From DATMER01 sp036266195 (GTDB taxonomy: Bacteria > Acidobacteriota > Thermoanaerobaculia > Multivoradales > UBA5704), in NCBI GenBank assembly GCA_036266195.1, contig DATANP010000151.1:1-7693 (forward strand): a stretch of 7,693 bases of DNA. Direction: 5' to 3'. The notes beneath the pieces are model-generated. The model did no database searches and was not told the origin of the DNA. It was given only the letters and a program-made list of their open reading frames with translations. The position numbers and the translations under genes were made by a program. Shown one piece after another: positions 1 through 6,700 of this stretch (its first letter is position 1; every line of letters starts with the position of its first letter).

Positions 1-1
1 G

Positions 2-1057
2 GGCCCCCAGGAGCAGCCGTCGGACGCCATCATGTCCTTCGAGGACTACGAGCCGCGCTCCACCCTGGTCGTCCCGGAGCACCCGCTCACGCGCGCCCGC
101 TATCCTTTTATCGACGTCCACAACCACCAGGACTCGCAGGAGATGACGCCCGAGCAGGTGGACAAGCTCGCCGCCGACATGGACGCCCTCAACATGGGCG
201 TCATGGTGAACCTGAGCGGCGGCAGCGGTGAGGGGTTCCAGAAGGGCCTCGCCAACCTCACCGCGAAACACCCGAACCGGTTCATCCAGTTCGCGAACGT
301 GGACTTCAGCAAGATCGACGAGCCCAATTTCGGCGAGAACGCCGCCCGCCAGCTCGAGCAGGACGTGAAGAATGGCGCCCGCGGCCTCAAGGTGTTCAAG
401 AACCTCGGGATGTTCGTCAAGGACAAGAACGGCAAGCGGGTGCAGACGGACGATCCTCGTATCGACCCGGTCTGGGACAAGTGCGCCGAGTTGGGCATCC
501 CGGTGCTGATCCACGTCGGCGAGCCGGTGGCGTTCTGGCAGCCGTGGGACCGCTTCAACGAGCGCTGGCTGGAGCTGAAGCAGTTCCCGAGCCGCCGCCG
601 CGACTCCCCCGAGTTCGCCAGCTTCGAGCAGACGATCGGCGAGCTTCACAACGTGATCCGCAAGCACCCGAAGACGACCTTCATCAACGCCCATCTCGGC
701 TGGCTGGGCAACGACCTCGCGCGTCTCGGCAAGCTGCTCGACGAGATGCCGAACATGAACACGGAGATCGGCGCGGTGCTCCACGAGCTCGGCCGCCAGC
801 CGAAGATGGCGCGCGCCTTCATGATCAAGTACCAGGACCGGGTGCTGTTCGGCAAGGACATCTGGGAGCCGTCCGAGTACTACACCTACTTCCGGACGCT
901 GGAAACCGGGGACGAGTATTTCCCCTACTACCGCAAGCGCCACGCGTTCTGGCGCCTCTACGGCCTGGAGCTGCCGGATGAGGTGCTCAGGAAGCTCTAC
1001 TACAAGAACGCGCTGAGGATCATCCCCGGCATCGACAAGTCGCTGTTTCCGGAATAG
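2..1057 (+). CDS. Amidohydrolase-2 family metal-dependent hydrolase, 5' partial
   Basis: The protein is a TIM-barrel hydrolase of the amidohydrolase superfamily (amidohydrolase-2 type). Members hydrolyse or decarboxylate small molecules using a divalent metal. Numbering from the ATG at 32, the first metal motif DVHNH is at residues 28-32. Later candidate ligands are H161 (LIHVGEP), H221 (NAHLGW) and the terminal acid D276 (VLFGKD, where many relatives have Thr or Ser instead of Lys). The frame is open from position 2 to the ATG at 32 with no stop, and no ribosome binding site precedes that ATG. The real start is therefore probably upstream, perhaps with a signal peptide, and the visible part is at least 351 residues. 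The 3' end is intact, with TAG at 1055-1057, followed by a strong terminator. The gene converges on the secreted-protein gene. The superfamily call is firm, but the substrate is unknown. Confidence 0.9.
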   Translation, partial: GPQEQPSDAIMSFEDYEPRSTLVVPEHPLTRARYPFIDVHNHQDSQEMTPEQVDKLAADMDALNMGVMVNLSGGSGEGFQKGLANLTAKHPNRFIQFANVDFSKIDEPNFGENAARQLEQDVKNGARGLKVFKNLGMFVKDKNGKRVQTDDPRIDPVWDKCAELGIPVLIHVGEPVAFWQPWDRFNERWLELKQFPSRRRDSPEFASFEQTIGELHNVIRKHPKTTFINAHLGWLGNDLARLGKLLDEMPNMNTEIGAVLHELGRQPKMARAFMIKYQDRVLFGKDIWEPSEYYTYFRTLETGDEYFPYYRKRHAFWRLYGLELPDEVLRKLYYKNALRIIPGIDKSLFPE

Positions 1058-1071
1058 CCCATAGAAAAGAA

Positions 1072-1104
1072 AGAGGGAGGCGGCTCGCGCCGCCTCCCTT
1101 TATT
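1072..1104. terminator. Bidirectional Rho-independent terminator between convergent genes
   Basis: A perfect 10-bp GC-rich stem pairs GGGAGGCGGC (1075-1084) with GCCGCCTCCC (1089-1098) around a TCGC loop. A/T and G/U pairs extend it by up to 3 bp. On the + strand it is followed by TTTATT (1099-1104), 15 nt or so after the hydrolase stop. On the - strand it is followed by a T-rich run (complement of 1063-1074), so the same hairpin can end the secreted-protein gene, whose stop is at 1123-1125. Confidence 0.9.
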
Positions 1105-1122
1105 GCACAACGCCCGTGGGCG

Positions 1123-3267
1123 TCACTCCGAGCAGTGGCCCGGTCCGAGGAGCCCGTTGTTGTACATGTCGAGCAGGCCGGCGAGCTCGAGGAACCGCTT
1201 GCGCGGCTGCTGCGTGCCCTTCTGGGCCCCGATCTGGGCGGGAGTCCAGGCCTGGAACAGCGTGGTCGCCTCCTGCCAGCCCTGCATGACCTCCGCCGGC
1301 ATGGACGCGCCGTTGAGGCCGTTGAGCGTGGTGGCGATCCAGGCGTGCGCCAGGATGTAGTAGGCGTTGCCCTGCGGCGCCGTCCACAGCACCTGGTAGT
1401 AGGTCTTGCCGCTCAGGAAGAAGGCCGTGTTCTCTTGCCCGGCGCCGAGGAGCGCCCAGGTGTCGTCGTAGGGCGCGGGACCGCGGCGGGAGTGGTTCTT
1501 CCAGTAGCCCGGCGTCAGCGTGCAGCCGGTGTTGCAGACCACATGGACGAGGACATCCCACGAGTCCTGTCCGGTCGCGCCGGTATCGCCGGCCACGAAG
1601 GAGGCGGTGTTGTTCACGTGCTGATCGCCGCACTGGCCGGGCGACGTGAACGGACCCACGAAGCGGCTGTAGGTCAGGGTCTTGGGCAGATCGGCGACGC
1701 AGACCTGGCCGAGCGGGCCCTGCAGCGAGTCGTTCACATCCACGCACTTGTCGAACGAGTGGATCGTGGCTCCCGCGAAGTCCACCGTGGCGTTGCCCGA
1801 GGCGGAGGTGGTGCCGTTCGGAGTTGCGACCCCGGTCGGAGAGTAGGAGAAGGCCTGGCGAGTGGCCGTGGCCGTGTTGGTACGGGTCGCAGCGCTCGGC
1901 AGGGCCACGGTATAGGTGCAGCTCAGGTCGCCGCCCGGCGCGAGCAAATAGGGGAAGGGCACGCCGCAGGTGACGCCGGCCGTGATGCTTCCCACCACGT
2001 CCGCCACGCCGTTGATCAACGCGGAGAGCGTGGGGTTCGGGTTGTAGACGTGGATCGTTCCATGGGCCGCCCAGTTGTCGTCCGCGGACACCGCGCCCAG
2101 GCTGATCGTGTAGTTGACCGGGAACTGCTGGCCGGGCGAGAGGGTGACCTCCTGCTGGTCCGCCGACTTGTCGATGGTCCACTTCCAGGTGCGGTCGAAG
2201 GTGGTATGGGCGTCCTTGGTGACGGAGATGTCGTAGCACTGGACCGACACCGAGGCGCTGGCGCTCTGGCCGGTCTCCACGATGGCGGCTGTGTTACCGT
2301 GCCCACCCGCATCCCCGCCGCAGGCAAAGGTGCGGTCGTAGCTCACCGAGCCGCTGTCCCCGAACTGCCAGGCGCCGCCGTTCGTGTCGCTGACGTGAAT
2401 CGACGCGTTCACCTGGGTCGTGGGATCGCCGAAGACCACGGCGGCATTGCCGGAGCCGCCTCCCACCGGGCCGGTGGTGGCCACGGTCGCCGTATTGGTG
2501 CGGTTGGTGCCGTCCGGCAGCGGAGTCTGATAGGAGCAGTCCAGCGTCTGCCCTCCGGCGAGGGCATACGGGAAGCTCACGCCGCAGTCGACCGCGGCCG
2601 GGATGTTCGCCGAGATCACGTCGGCGACCGACTGGATCGTCGCCGTCACGGGCGCGGGATTCTGGATGTGGATGGTGCCCGCCACGGCCCAGCCGCTGTC
2701 GGCGTGGCCGATGCGCTCGACCGCCACGGTGTACCGCGAGGTTCCCTGGTCGCCGTTGAAGAGCTGCCACTGCGCGGGGCTCACGGACTTGTCGATCCGC
2801 CACTCCCAGGTGCGCGTGAACGACGTGTGAGCATCCTTGCTGACCACAACCTCATAATCGAAACAGAATTCGATATGGCTCAGGCCGTATGGCTTGCCGT
2901 TGTTGGGATTGATCGGCGACACGAGCTCCGTGTCAGACGTGCTCTCGGCCGGCGGGTCGTAGATGAAGACGTTCGAGTTCGGGCCGCCCTTCGAGATAAC
3001 GGCGTCCATGCCGAGGGTCGAGCTCCAATCGAAGAACACGCCGTCCGTGGTGACGGTGACCGTGTTGATGCCGTCGATCGAATAGGTCCCCGCGTTCGGC
3101 GGATCGACCTTGAATCCGAAGGCGTAGCCCAACGAGGTGCAGGACGGGTTTCCGGCGATGAAGATCGGATCGACGTCGGTGGCCCAAGCTGATGCAGCCG
3201 GAACGAGAAGCGCTCCGGCGATCAGTCCGGCCATTCGAATTGTCTTCGAGCAATATGAAAATATCAT
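1123..3267 (-). CDS. Secreted modular protein with two tandem beta-rich modules and C-terminal GYWKNH domain
   Basis: This 714-residue exported protein has no recognisable catalytic motif. The N-terminus has a basic/polar start, a hydrophobic core (about residues 13-28) and a likely cleavage site after an Ala-rich stretch (ASAWA, near 25-29). An N-terminal domain runs to about 135. Two homologous modules follow (138-344 and 345-578), each containing SKDAHT or TKDAHT, RTWxWxIDKS, a GTIHxxNP strand, a CGVxFPY segment and NRTNTA or TRTNTA. They look like Ser/Thr-rich Ig-like beta sandwiches with paired cysteines. The C-terminus (about 581-714) starts with GCTLTPGYWKNH, a motif seen at the end of many bacterial secreted or surface proteins of unknown role. 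I see no LPXTG, PEP-CTERM or other anchor. The ATG at 3267 is chosen because AGAGGAGG lies 5 nt upstream; M12 is an alternative with a poor site. An adhesin or extracellular-matrix role is inference only. Confidence 0.85.
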   Translation of the reverse strand: MIFSYCSKTIRMAGLIAGALLVPAASAWATDVDPIFIAGNPSCTSLGYAFGFKVDPPNAGTYSIDGINTVTVTTDGVFFDWSSTLGMDAVISKGGPNSNVFIYDPPAESTSDTELVSPINPNNGKPYGLSHIEFCFDYEVVVSKDAHTSFTRTWEWRIDKSVSPAQWQLFNGDQGTSRYTVAVERIGHADSGWAVAGTIHIQNPAPVTATIQSVADVISANIPAAVDCGVSFPYALAGGQTLDCSYQTPLPDGTNRTNTATVATTGPVGGGSGNAAVVFGDPTTQVNASIHVSDTNGGAWQFGDSGSVSYDRTFACGGDAGGHGNTAAIVETGQSASASVSVQCYDISVTKDAHTTFDRTWKWTIDKSADQQEVTLSPGQQFPVNYTISLGAVSADDNWAAHGTIHVYNPNPTLSALINGVADVVGSITAGVTCGVPFPYLLAPGGDLSCTYTVALPSAATRTNTATATRQAFSYSPTGVATPNGTTSASGNATVDFAGATIHSFDKCVDVNDSLQGPLGQVCVADLPKTLTYSRFVGPFTSPGQCGDQHVNNTASFVAGDTGATGQDSWDVLVHVVCNTGCTLTPGYWKNHSRRGPAPYDDTWALLGAGQENTAFFLSGKTYYQVLWTAPQGNAYYILAHAWIATTLNGLNGASMPAEVMQGWQEATTLFQAWTPAQIGAQKGTQQPRKRFLELAGLLDMYNNGLLGPGHCSE
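1534..2856 (-). repeat. Internal duplication of an extracellular module in the secreted protein
   Basis: Two protein-level repeat units lie in tandem: residues 138-344 (nt 2236-2856) and 345-578 (nt 1534-2235). Landmarks recur at a 207-residue offset, e.g. KDAHTSF at 144 and KDAHTTF at 351, RTWEWRIDKS and RTWKWTIDKS. Each unit has a longer first half with the GTIHxxNP and CGVxFPY segments. A shorter second half begins near SIHVSD or TIHSFD, includes SYDRTF or TYSRFV, and ends at a Cys (C344, C578). The units are clearly diverged, so this is an old duplication rather than a recent DNA repeat. Confidence 0.8.
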
Positions 3268-3272
3268 GGTTT

Positions 3273-3280
3273 CCTCCTCT
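3273..3280 (-). promoter_or_regulatory. Strong ribosome binding site of the secreted-protein gene
   Basis: Read on the - strand, AGAGGAGG is followed by the 5-nt spacer AAACC and then ATG (3267-3265). It is the best Shine-Dalgarno match in the window and fixes the start of the secreted protein at M1 rather than M12. Confidence 0.85.
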
Positions 3281-3340
3281 GGGAAAGACGGCCCAATGCC
3301 AAGACTCCATTAGATCCAGTGGTCGATCTTCGATGGAAAT

Positions 3341-3356
3341 AGCATGGAACGACCCA
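3341..3356 (-). promoter_or_regulatory. Tentative sigma-54-type (-24/-12) promoter for the secreted-protein gene
   Basis: On the - strand the 16-mer TGGGTCGTTCCATGCT has GG and GC separated by 10 nt, as in the sigma-54 consensus TGGCACG-N4-TTGCW. It deviates from that consensus at three positions. Transcription would start near 3330, giving a leader of about 60 nt before the ATG at 3267. I see no convincing sigma-70 -35/-10 pair in the same gap. A chance match is quite possible. Confidence 0.25.
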
Positions 3357-3407
3357 CGACAGGGAACAATCCTGCCGGATCATCAGTTTGGCTGGTGCAG
3401 GCGGACC

Positions 3408-3440
3408 AGAAACGTTTTCTATTGCAGATATATCAATAGA
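3408..3440. promoter_or_regulatory. AT-rich double dyad, candidate operator or activator site
   Basis: Two adjoining inverted repeats lie in an AT-rich island. AGAAA-CGT-TTTCT spans 3408-3420. TCTATTG-N9-CAATAGA spans 3418-3440 with perfect 7-bp arms. They sit upstream of the secreted-protein gene, with the larger dyad centred about 100 nt before the start site predicted from the tentative sigma-54 element. That is a usual distance for an enhancer-binding activator. The symmetry is directly visible; the regulatory role is inferred. Confidence 0.35.
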
Positions 3441-3470
3441 GGCCGTGCCGCCGGGCTAGGGAGACGGCCT
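3440..3470 (-). terminator. Weak possible terminator after the oxidase-ABC operon
   Basis: On the - strand a 7-bp perfect stem pairs AGGCCGT with ACGGCCT around a 17-nt loop, beginning 25 nt after the permease stop. It is followed by CTATTGATAT rather than a clean T-run, so it is a poor intrinsic terminator. It may instead be a chance inverted repeat, or termination may be Rho-dependent. The remainder of the 228-bp gap 3268-3495 holds no plausible gene. Confidence 0.25.
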
Positions 3471-3495
3471 GCAGGCGGTTGTGCGCGCCCGGCCG

Positions 3496-4260
3496 TCAAA
3501 ACCTCCTCACGGCGGAGCGCAGGCCACTTCGCGCGGCGAGGAAAAGGACGCCGGTGACCGCGGCCAGGGGCAGGAGGCGCAGGACCAGGGAAGGGGTCTG
3601 GCCGAAAAGCAGGGCGCCGCGCCAGGCATCCACCGTCAGGGAGAGGGGATTCCAACGGGCCAGGCTCGCGAGCCAGTCCGGCATCCGGTCGCGGGGCACC
3701 AGGGCCGTGCTGGTGAAGAGGAGCGGCATGTTGACCAGATGGACGAAGGTGGCCATGGTCTCCTGCGCCCGCGCCTGGAGGGCGAAGGCGCAGGAGAGGC
3801 ACGAGAAGGCCGCGGCGAAGAGCAGGAGGCAGAGCAACCCGAGAAGAGCGCCGGGCCCGGGGTGCAGCCGCGCGCCCAGGAGCACGCCCAGGCCGAGCAC
3901 CACGGCGGCCTGGAGCAGGAGCCGCACGGAGTCCGCGAGGACCTTGCCCGCGAGGATCGCCGATGGACTGGCCGGCGTGTTGAGCATCCGCGGCAGGAAG
4001 CCGGTCTGGAGGTCGCGGATCCAGCCGATCCCGGACTGAGAGGCGCCGAAGAGCACGGTCATGACGCTCACGCCCGGCGCCAGGAAGTCCAGGTAGGCGA
4101 TCCCCTCCCCCGCCGCGCGCACCCTCTCGAACAGAAAGCCGAAGAAGAGCATCCAGACGAGAGGCTGGCCCAGGGAGAACGTGAGCAGGACCGGCCGGCG
4201 CCAAGTGAGGCGCCAGGTGCGGAGGCAGACCTCCCACATCACGTCGAGCCAGCGGGTCAC
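3496..4260 (-). CDS. ABC-2 type transporter permease (DrrB-like)
   Basis: This 254-residue polytopic membrane protein is the transmembrane half of an ABC exporter in the inner membrane. About six hydrophobic segments lie near residues 24-44, 60-80, 111-130, 136-158, 172-188 and 229-244. Between segments 2 and 3 is the ABC-2 hallmark RDLQTGFLPRMLNTP followed by SAILAGKVLAD. Late in the protein come STALVPRDRMPDWL and NPLSLTVDAWR, both characteristic of the DrrB/NodJ-type ABC-2 family. The length is normal for the family. The start is GTG (4260-4258), which shares GTGA with the stop of the ATPase gene, a 4-nt overlap indicating translational coupling. A purine-rich AGGGGAGGGAG run just upstream supplies the ribosome site. 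The protein presumably works as a dimer with the upstream-encoded ATPase. Its substrate is unknown; the partner oxidases suggest a compound or metal handled in the periplasm. Confidence 0.92.
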   Translation of the reverse strand: MTRWLDVMWEVCLRTWRLTWRRPVLLTFSLGQPLVWMLFFGFLFERVRAAGEGIAYLDFLAPGVSVMTVLFGASQSGIGWIRDLQTGFLPRMLNTPASPSAILAGKVLADSVRLLLQAAVVLGLGVLLGARLHPGPGALLGLLCLLLFAAAFSCLSCAFALQARAQETMATFVHLVNMPLLFTSTALVPRDRMPDWLASLARWNPLSLTVDAWRGALLFGQTPSLVLRLLPLAAVTGVLFLAARSGLRSAVRRF

Positions 4261-4988
4261 CTCCCTCCCCTCCCCCGTTTCGGACCTTCCGGCTCGGCGC
4301 CGGTCAGCCGCCGGTAGGCCCCGGCAAGGTCGCCTCCGCCGATCTCCCGCGGATCGCCGAGCGCCACGAGCCGTCCCTGGTTCAGGATGGCCGCCCTTTG
4401 GGCATGCCGTTCGACGGCCGGAAGGTCGTGGGTGACAACTGCCACAGCCCGGCCGGCGGAGGCGCGGCGCTCGAGCTCGGCCCAGAGAAAGTCGTTGCCT
4501 TCCAGGTCGAGCCCGGCCGTGGGCTCGTCGAGGAGGAGGATTTCCGGGTCCTGGATCATGCCCGCGGCGAGGTGAAGCCGGCGCTTCAGCCCTCCGGACC
4601 AGGAGGCGACCGGCATCGGCAGGTGCTCGGTGCAGCCGAAGGCTCGGGCCAGGTCGGCGACACGGCCGGGCCGCTCCCGACGCGGCACGCCGTGCAGCGT
4701 GGCCATCAGGACGAGGATCTCTCGGCCGGTCATCTCCGGATCGAGCGCGACATCCTGGGGGATGTAGCCGATCCGTTCCCTGCCGGGAATCTCGACAGTG
4801 CCCTCGTCGGTCTTCTGGAGGCCGGCGAGGACGCGCAGGAGAGTAGTCTTGCCCGCGCCGTTCGGTCCGGCGAATGCGGTGATCCTGCCCCGAAGCAGGT
4901 CGAGATCGATCTGCTTGAGCGCGGAGTAGGCATGCGCGAACTGCACCCGCACGCCGCGGACGGACGCGGCTATTTCCGGACCGTGCAT
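4257..4988 (-). CDS. ABC transporter ATP-binding protein (DrrA/CcmA-like)
   Basis: This cytoplasmic ATPase energises the ABC-2 permease encoded next. All nucleotide-binding motifs are intact in the 243-residue reading from ATG 4988: Walker A GPNGAGKTT (41-49), Q-loop YIPQD (Q78), signature WSGGLKRR (130-137), Walker B ILLLDEPTAGLD (150-161) and H-switch VVTHD (H187). The Leu after SGG and the following basic residues are typical of the DrrA/NodI export group rather than importers. The C-terminus is short and basic, without an extra regulatory domain. The ATG at 4988 gives the usual 40 residues before Walker A. A GTG at 5024 would add 12 residues, and neither start has a strong ribosome site. 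The gene overlaps the end of the upstream oxidase gene by 19 nt and the permease by 4 nt. Copper-related NosF-type function is an alternative I cannot exclude. Confidence 0.93.
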   Translation of the reverse strand: MHGPEIAASVRGVRVQFAHAYSALKQIDLDLLRGRITAFAGPNGAGKTTLLRVLAGLQKTDEGTVEIPGRERIGYIPQDVALDPEMTGREILVLMATLHGVPRRERPGRVADLARAFGCTEHLPMPVASWSGGLKRRLHLAAGMIQDPEILLLDEPTAGLDLEGNDFLWAELERRASAGRAVAVVTHDLPAVERHAQRAAILNQGRLVALGDPREIGGGDLAGAYRRLTGAEPEGPKRGRGGR

Positions 4989-6685
4989 GAGAGTGAGGCC
5001 TTGACGAGGTTGTCCGCGACGCACTCGGGCTGGCCGCCTGGCCTGGCCTTGCCGAACGAGCCCGGATCTTGAGGGCAGACGGTCTGCACGGCATACATCA
5101 TGCCCTGGTCCTCATGTTCGAGGAAGTGGCAGTGCAGCACGTATTCGCCGGTGAAATCCAGGTAGCGCTGACGCAGCAGCACGGAGGCCGGGGCCGCCTC
5201 GCTGCCGGCCGGCAGGGAGATCGTGTCCTGCCAGACGTACGGCGGCGAGTAGGTCTTCCCCGCATGGCGGATCACCTGGAATGGGTTGCTGTGGATGTGG
5301 AACGGATGGAGCGGGTCCGTGGTGTTCCGGACGTTCCACTCCATCGCCGTGCCCAGCACCGTCGTGACGTTCACGCAGTTCCCATCGAACTTCCGGCCGC
5401 TGATGTTGAAATCCTCGGGGGCGGATCTGTCGAACGACAGATCGACAGTACCCCGAATCTCCTCAGGCTGAATATCCTTGAGATAGGAAGGCATCGGCGG
5501 CCAGACACCCTTGTCCGGAAAGCCCGTGGCGACTGAGGCGGAGGAAGCCGCGACGCGGATCGTCACCAGGATCTCGCCGTTGGCCTCGGCCCCGGCCATG
5601 TGGGCAAAGACTCCGTAGGAGACTGGATGATCGCCGACAGCCTGGGGTGCCTGGACCAGGAAATCAGCGCGGTTGCCCGGCGAGAGCTGGTAGGGCAGCG
5701 GTTGGCGCTCGTAGTTCTCCGGCGCGAAGCGGACGCCGTCCATGGCGATCTGCCGGACGGTGGCACCCGGCGGGAACCGGAGATCGAGCTGTGACAGCGG
5801 GCCCACGGTGGCATTCACGAAGCGCCAGCGCTGAACCTCGCCCGGCGCCATGGTGATCACGGGCTGGACCTGGCCATTGACCAGCGGAGCCGGAAGGTGG
5901 CCGGGGCCGAAGTCGTCCTCGCCGTAGAGATCGGTTCCGGGCTCGACCCTCTGGATGACAAGGATTTTCTCCTTGATCTTCCAGCCGTAGGACATCCGGA
6001 GCCAGTCGTCGAACGGCCCTTCGACGATCAGTGCCCCGGCCATGCCGTTGGCGACCTGGAGGGACACCGCGCCGTGCTTGTGCGGGTGGTACCAGTGGGT
6101 GCCTTCCGGCTGCGTCCAGAGCAGAGGATCGATCTCGTAACGGGTCTCCCCTTCGACGACGCGGCCGTGCGCGTGCGCGCCAGCGTCCTTCTGCGAACCG
6201 CCAGGCCGCAGCACGAGCGTCACGTCGTCGTGCGGAAACTGGGGCGAAACGTGGCCGCCGTGAAAGTGGAGGTTGGTGTCGTTGTCTTCCGAGCCCGCGG
6301 GCAGCTCGTTCCTCAGGAGAATCGAAAGGCTGTCCCCCTGCCCGCCTTCAGTATCGGCGGTATCGGCGGCATTCGCCTTGCGCAGGCGCAGGACCGGCCC
6401 CGGATAACCCCACACCCACCCATCGGGACCGGGGAATCCGTATGTGCGAAGCTGCGTCGGCAGGTTGAGCCACAAACCGTTCTGAAAGGTAGGCAGACAG
6501 AGGGTCCGGAGCTGGATGCGGAGCGTGGTGTCGAGCTTTTTCGTGCCACGGTCGGCCCGGATCTCGGGCAGGTCCCGCAGCTCCTCGCCGGGTTTGACCG
6601 GCGGGCAGCTCACGGTCTGGGCCCGGGCGGCGCCCGCCATCGCGGCGGCGAGCGCCAACCCGGAGAAAACCTTCCCAAACCTCAT
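4970..6685 (-). CDS. Secreted three-domain multicopper oxidase (oxidase 1)
   Basis: This 571-residue laccase-like oxidase couples one-electron oxidation of a substrate (phenol, metal ion or similar) to reduction of oxygen to water. A Sec signal peptide occupies residues 1-22, with likely cleavage after ARA. All four copper motifs are present: HFH (140-142), HWYHPHKHG (197-205), HPFHIH (460-465) and HCHFLEHEDQGMM (518-530). C519 is the type-1 copper cysteine and M529, ten residues on, is the expected axial ligand. Cupredoxin domains lie at about 50-225, 235-380 and 395-535. An Ala-Asp-Thr-rich loop interrupts domain 1 near 104-118. A 41-residue tail after the last copper motif carries C537, C555 and C567. 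The gene starts 15 nt after oxidase 2, with GGGGAAGG before the ATG, and overlaps the ATPase gene. The oxidase family is certain; the substrate is unknown. Confidence 0.95.
   Translation of the reverse strand: MRFGKVFSGLALAAAMAGAARAQTVSCPPVKPGEELRDLPEIRADRGTKKLDTTLRIQLRTLCLPTFQNGLWLNLPTQLRTYGFPGPDGWVWGYPGPVLRLRKANAADTADTEGGQGDSLSILLRNELPAGSEDNDTNLHFHGGHVSPQFPHDDVTLVLRPGGSQKDAGAHAHGRVVEGETRYEIDPLLWTQPEGTHWYHPHKHGAVSLQVANGMAGALIVEGPFDDWLRMSYGWKIKEKILVIQRVEPGTDLYGEDDFGPGHLPAPLVNGQVQPVITMAPGEVQRWRFVNATVGPLSQLDLRFPPGATVRQIAMDGVRFAPENYERQPLPYQLSPGNRADFLVQAPQAVGDHPVSYGVFAHMAGAEANGEILVTIRVAASSASVATGFPDKGVWPPMPSYLKDIQPEEIRGTVDLSFDRSAPEDFNISGRKFDGNCVNVTTVLGTAMEWNVRNTTDPLHPFHIHSNPFQVIRHAGKTYSPPYVWQDTISLPAGSEAAPASVLLRQRYLDFTGEYVLHCHFLEHEDQGMMYAVQTVCPQDPGSFGKARPGGQPECVADNLVKASLSCTVRK
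6351..6368. repeat. 9-bp perfect tandem duplication within the oxidase 1 gene
   Basis: GTATCGGCG occurs twice head to tail (6351-6359 and 6360-6368) and encodes the repeated Ala-Asp-Thr in a loop of cupredoxin domain 1. The unit is a multiple of three, so gain or loss by slippage would keep the frame. Confidence 0.7.
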
Positions 6686-6700
6686 GCCCTTCCCCGCCGA

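Noticed and set aside
1135..3192. A 685-residue open frame on the + strand opposite the secreted-protein gene
   Set aside because: It is the mirror of a high-GC gene: rich in Arg, Gly, Val and His, with no domain motif or ribosome site, while the - strand frame has a signal peptide, repeats and a strong ribosome site.
3418..3440. Inverted repeat as a transposon end or attachment site
   Set aside because: No transposase or integrase, no second copy in the window and no flanking target duplication; a regulatory site is simpler.
3481..4317. A 278-residue + strand open frame opposite the permease
   Set aside because: Highly charged low-complexity translation (Glu, Gly, Arg, Gln), as expected from antisense of a Leu/Ala-rich membrane protein; the permease reading is unequivocal.
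3496..4988. Assignment of the ABC pair to NosFY copper-cluster assembly or CcmAB
   Set aside because: Adjacent copper enzymes make it tempting, but the permease carries DrrB/NodJ-type ABC-2 motifs and no nosD, nosL or cytochrome c maturation gene is visible.
3496..5094. Continuous frame from within the ATPase gene into the permease, as if one 532-residue protein
   Set aside because: Upstream of 4260 this frame gives Arg/Pro/Ala-rich noise, while the overlapping frame gives a complete ABC ATPase. The permease starts at GTG 4260.
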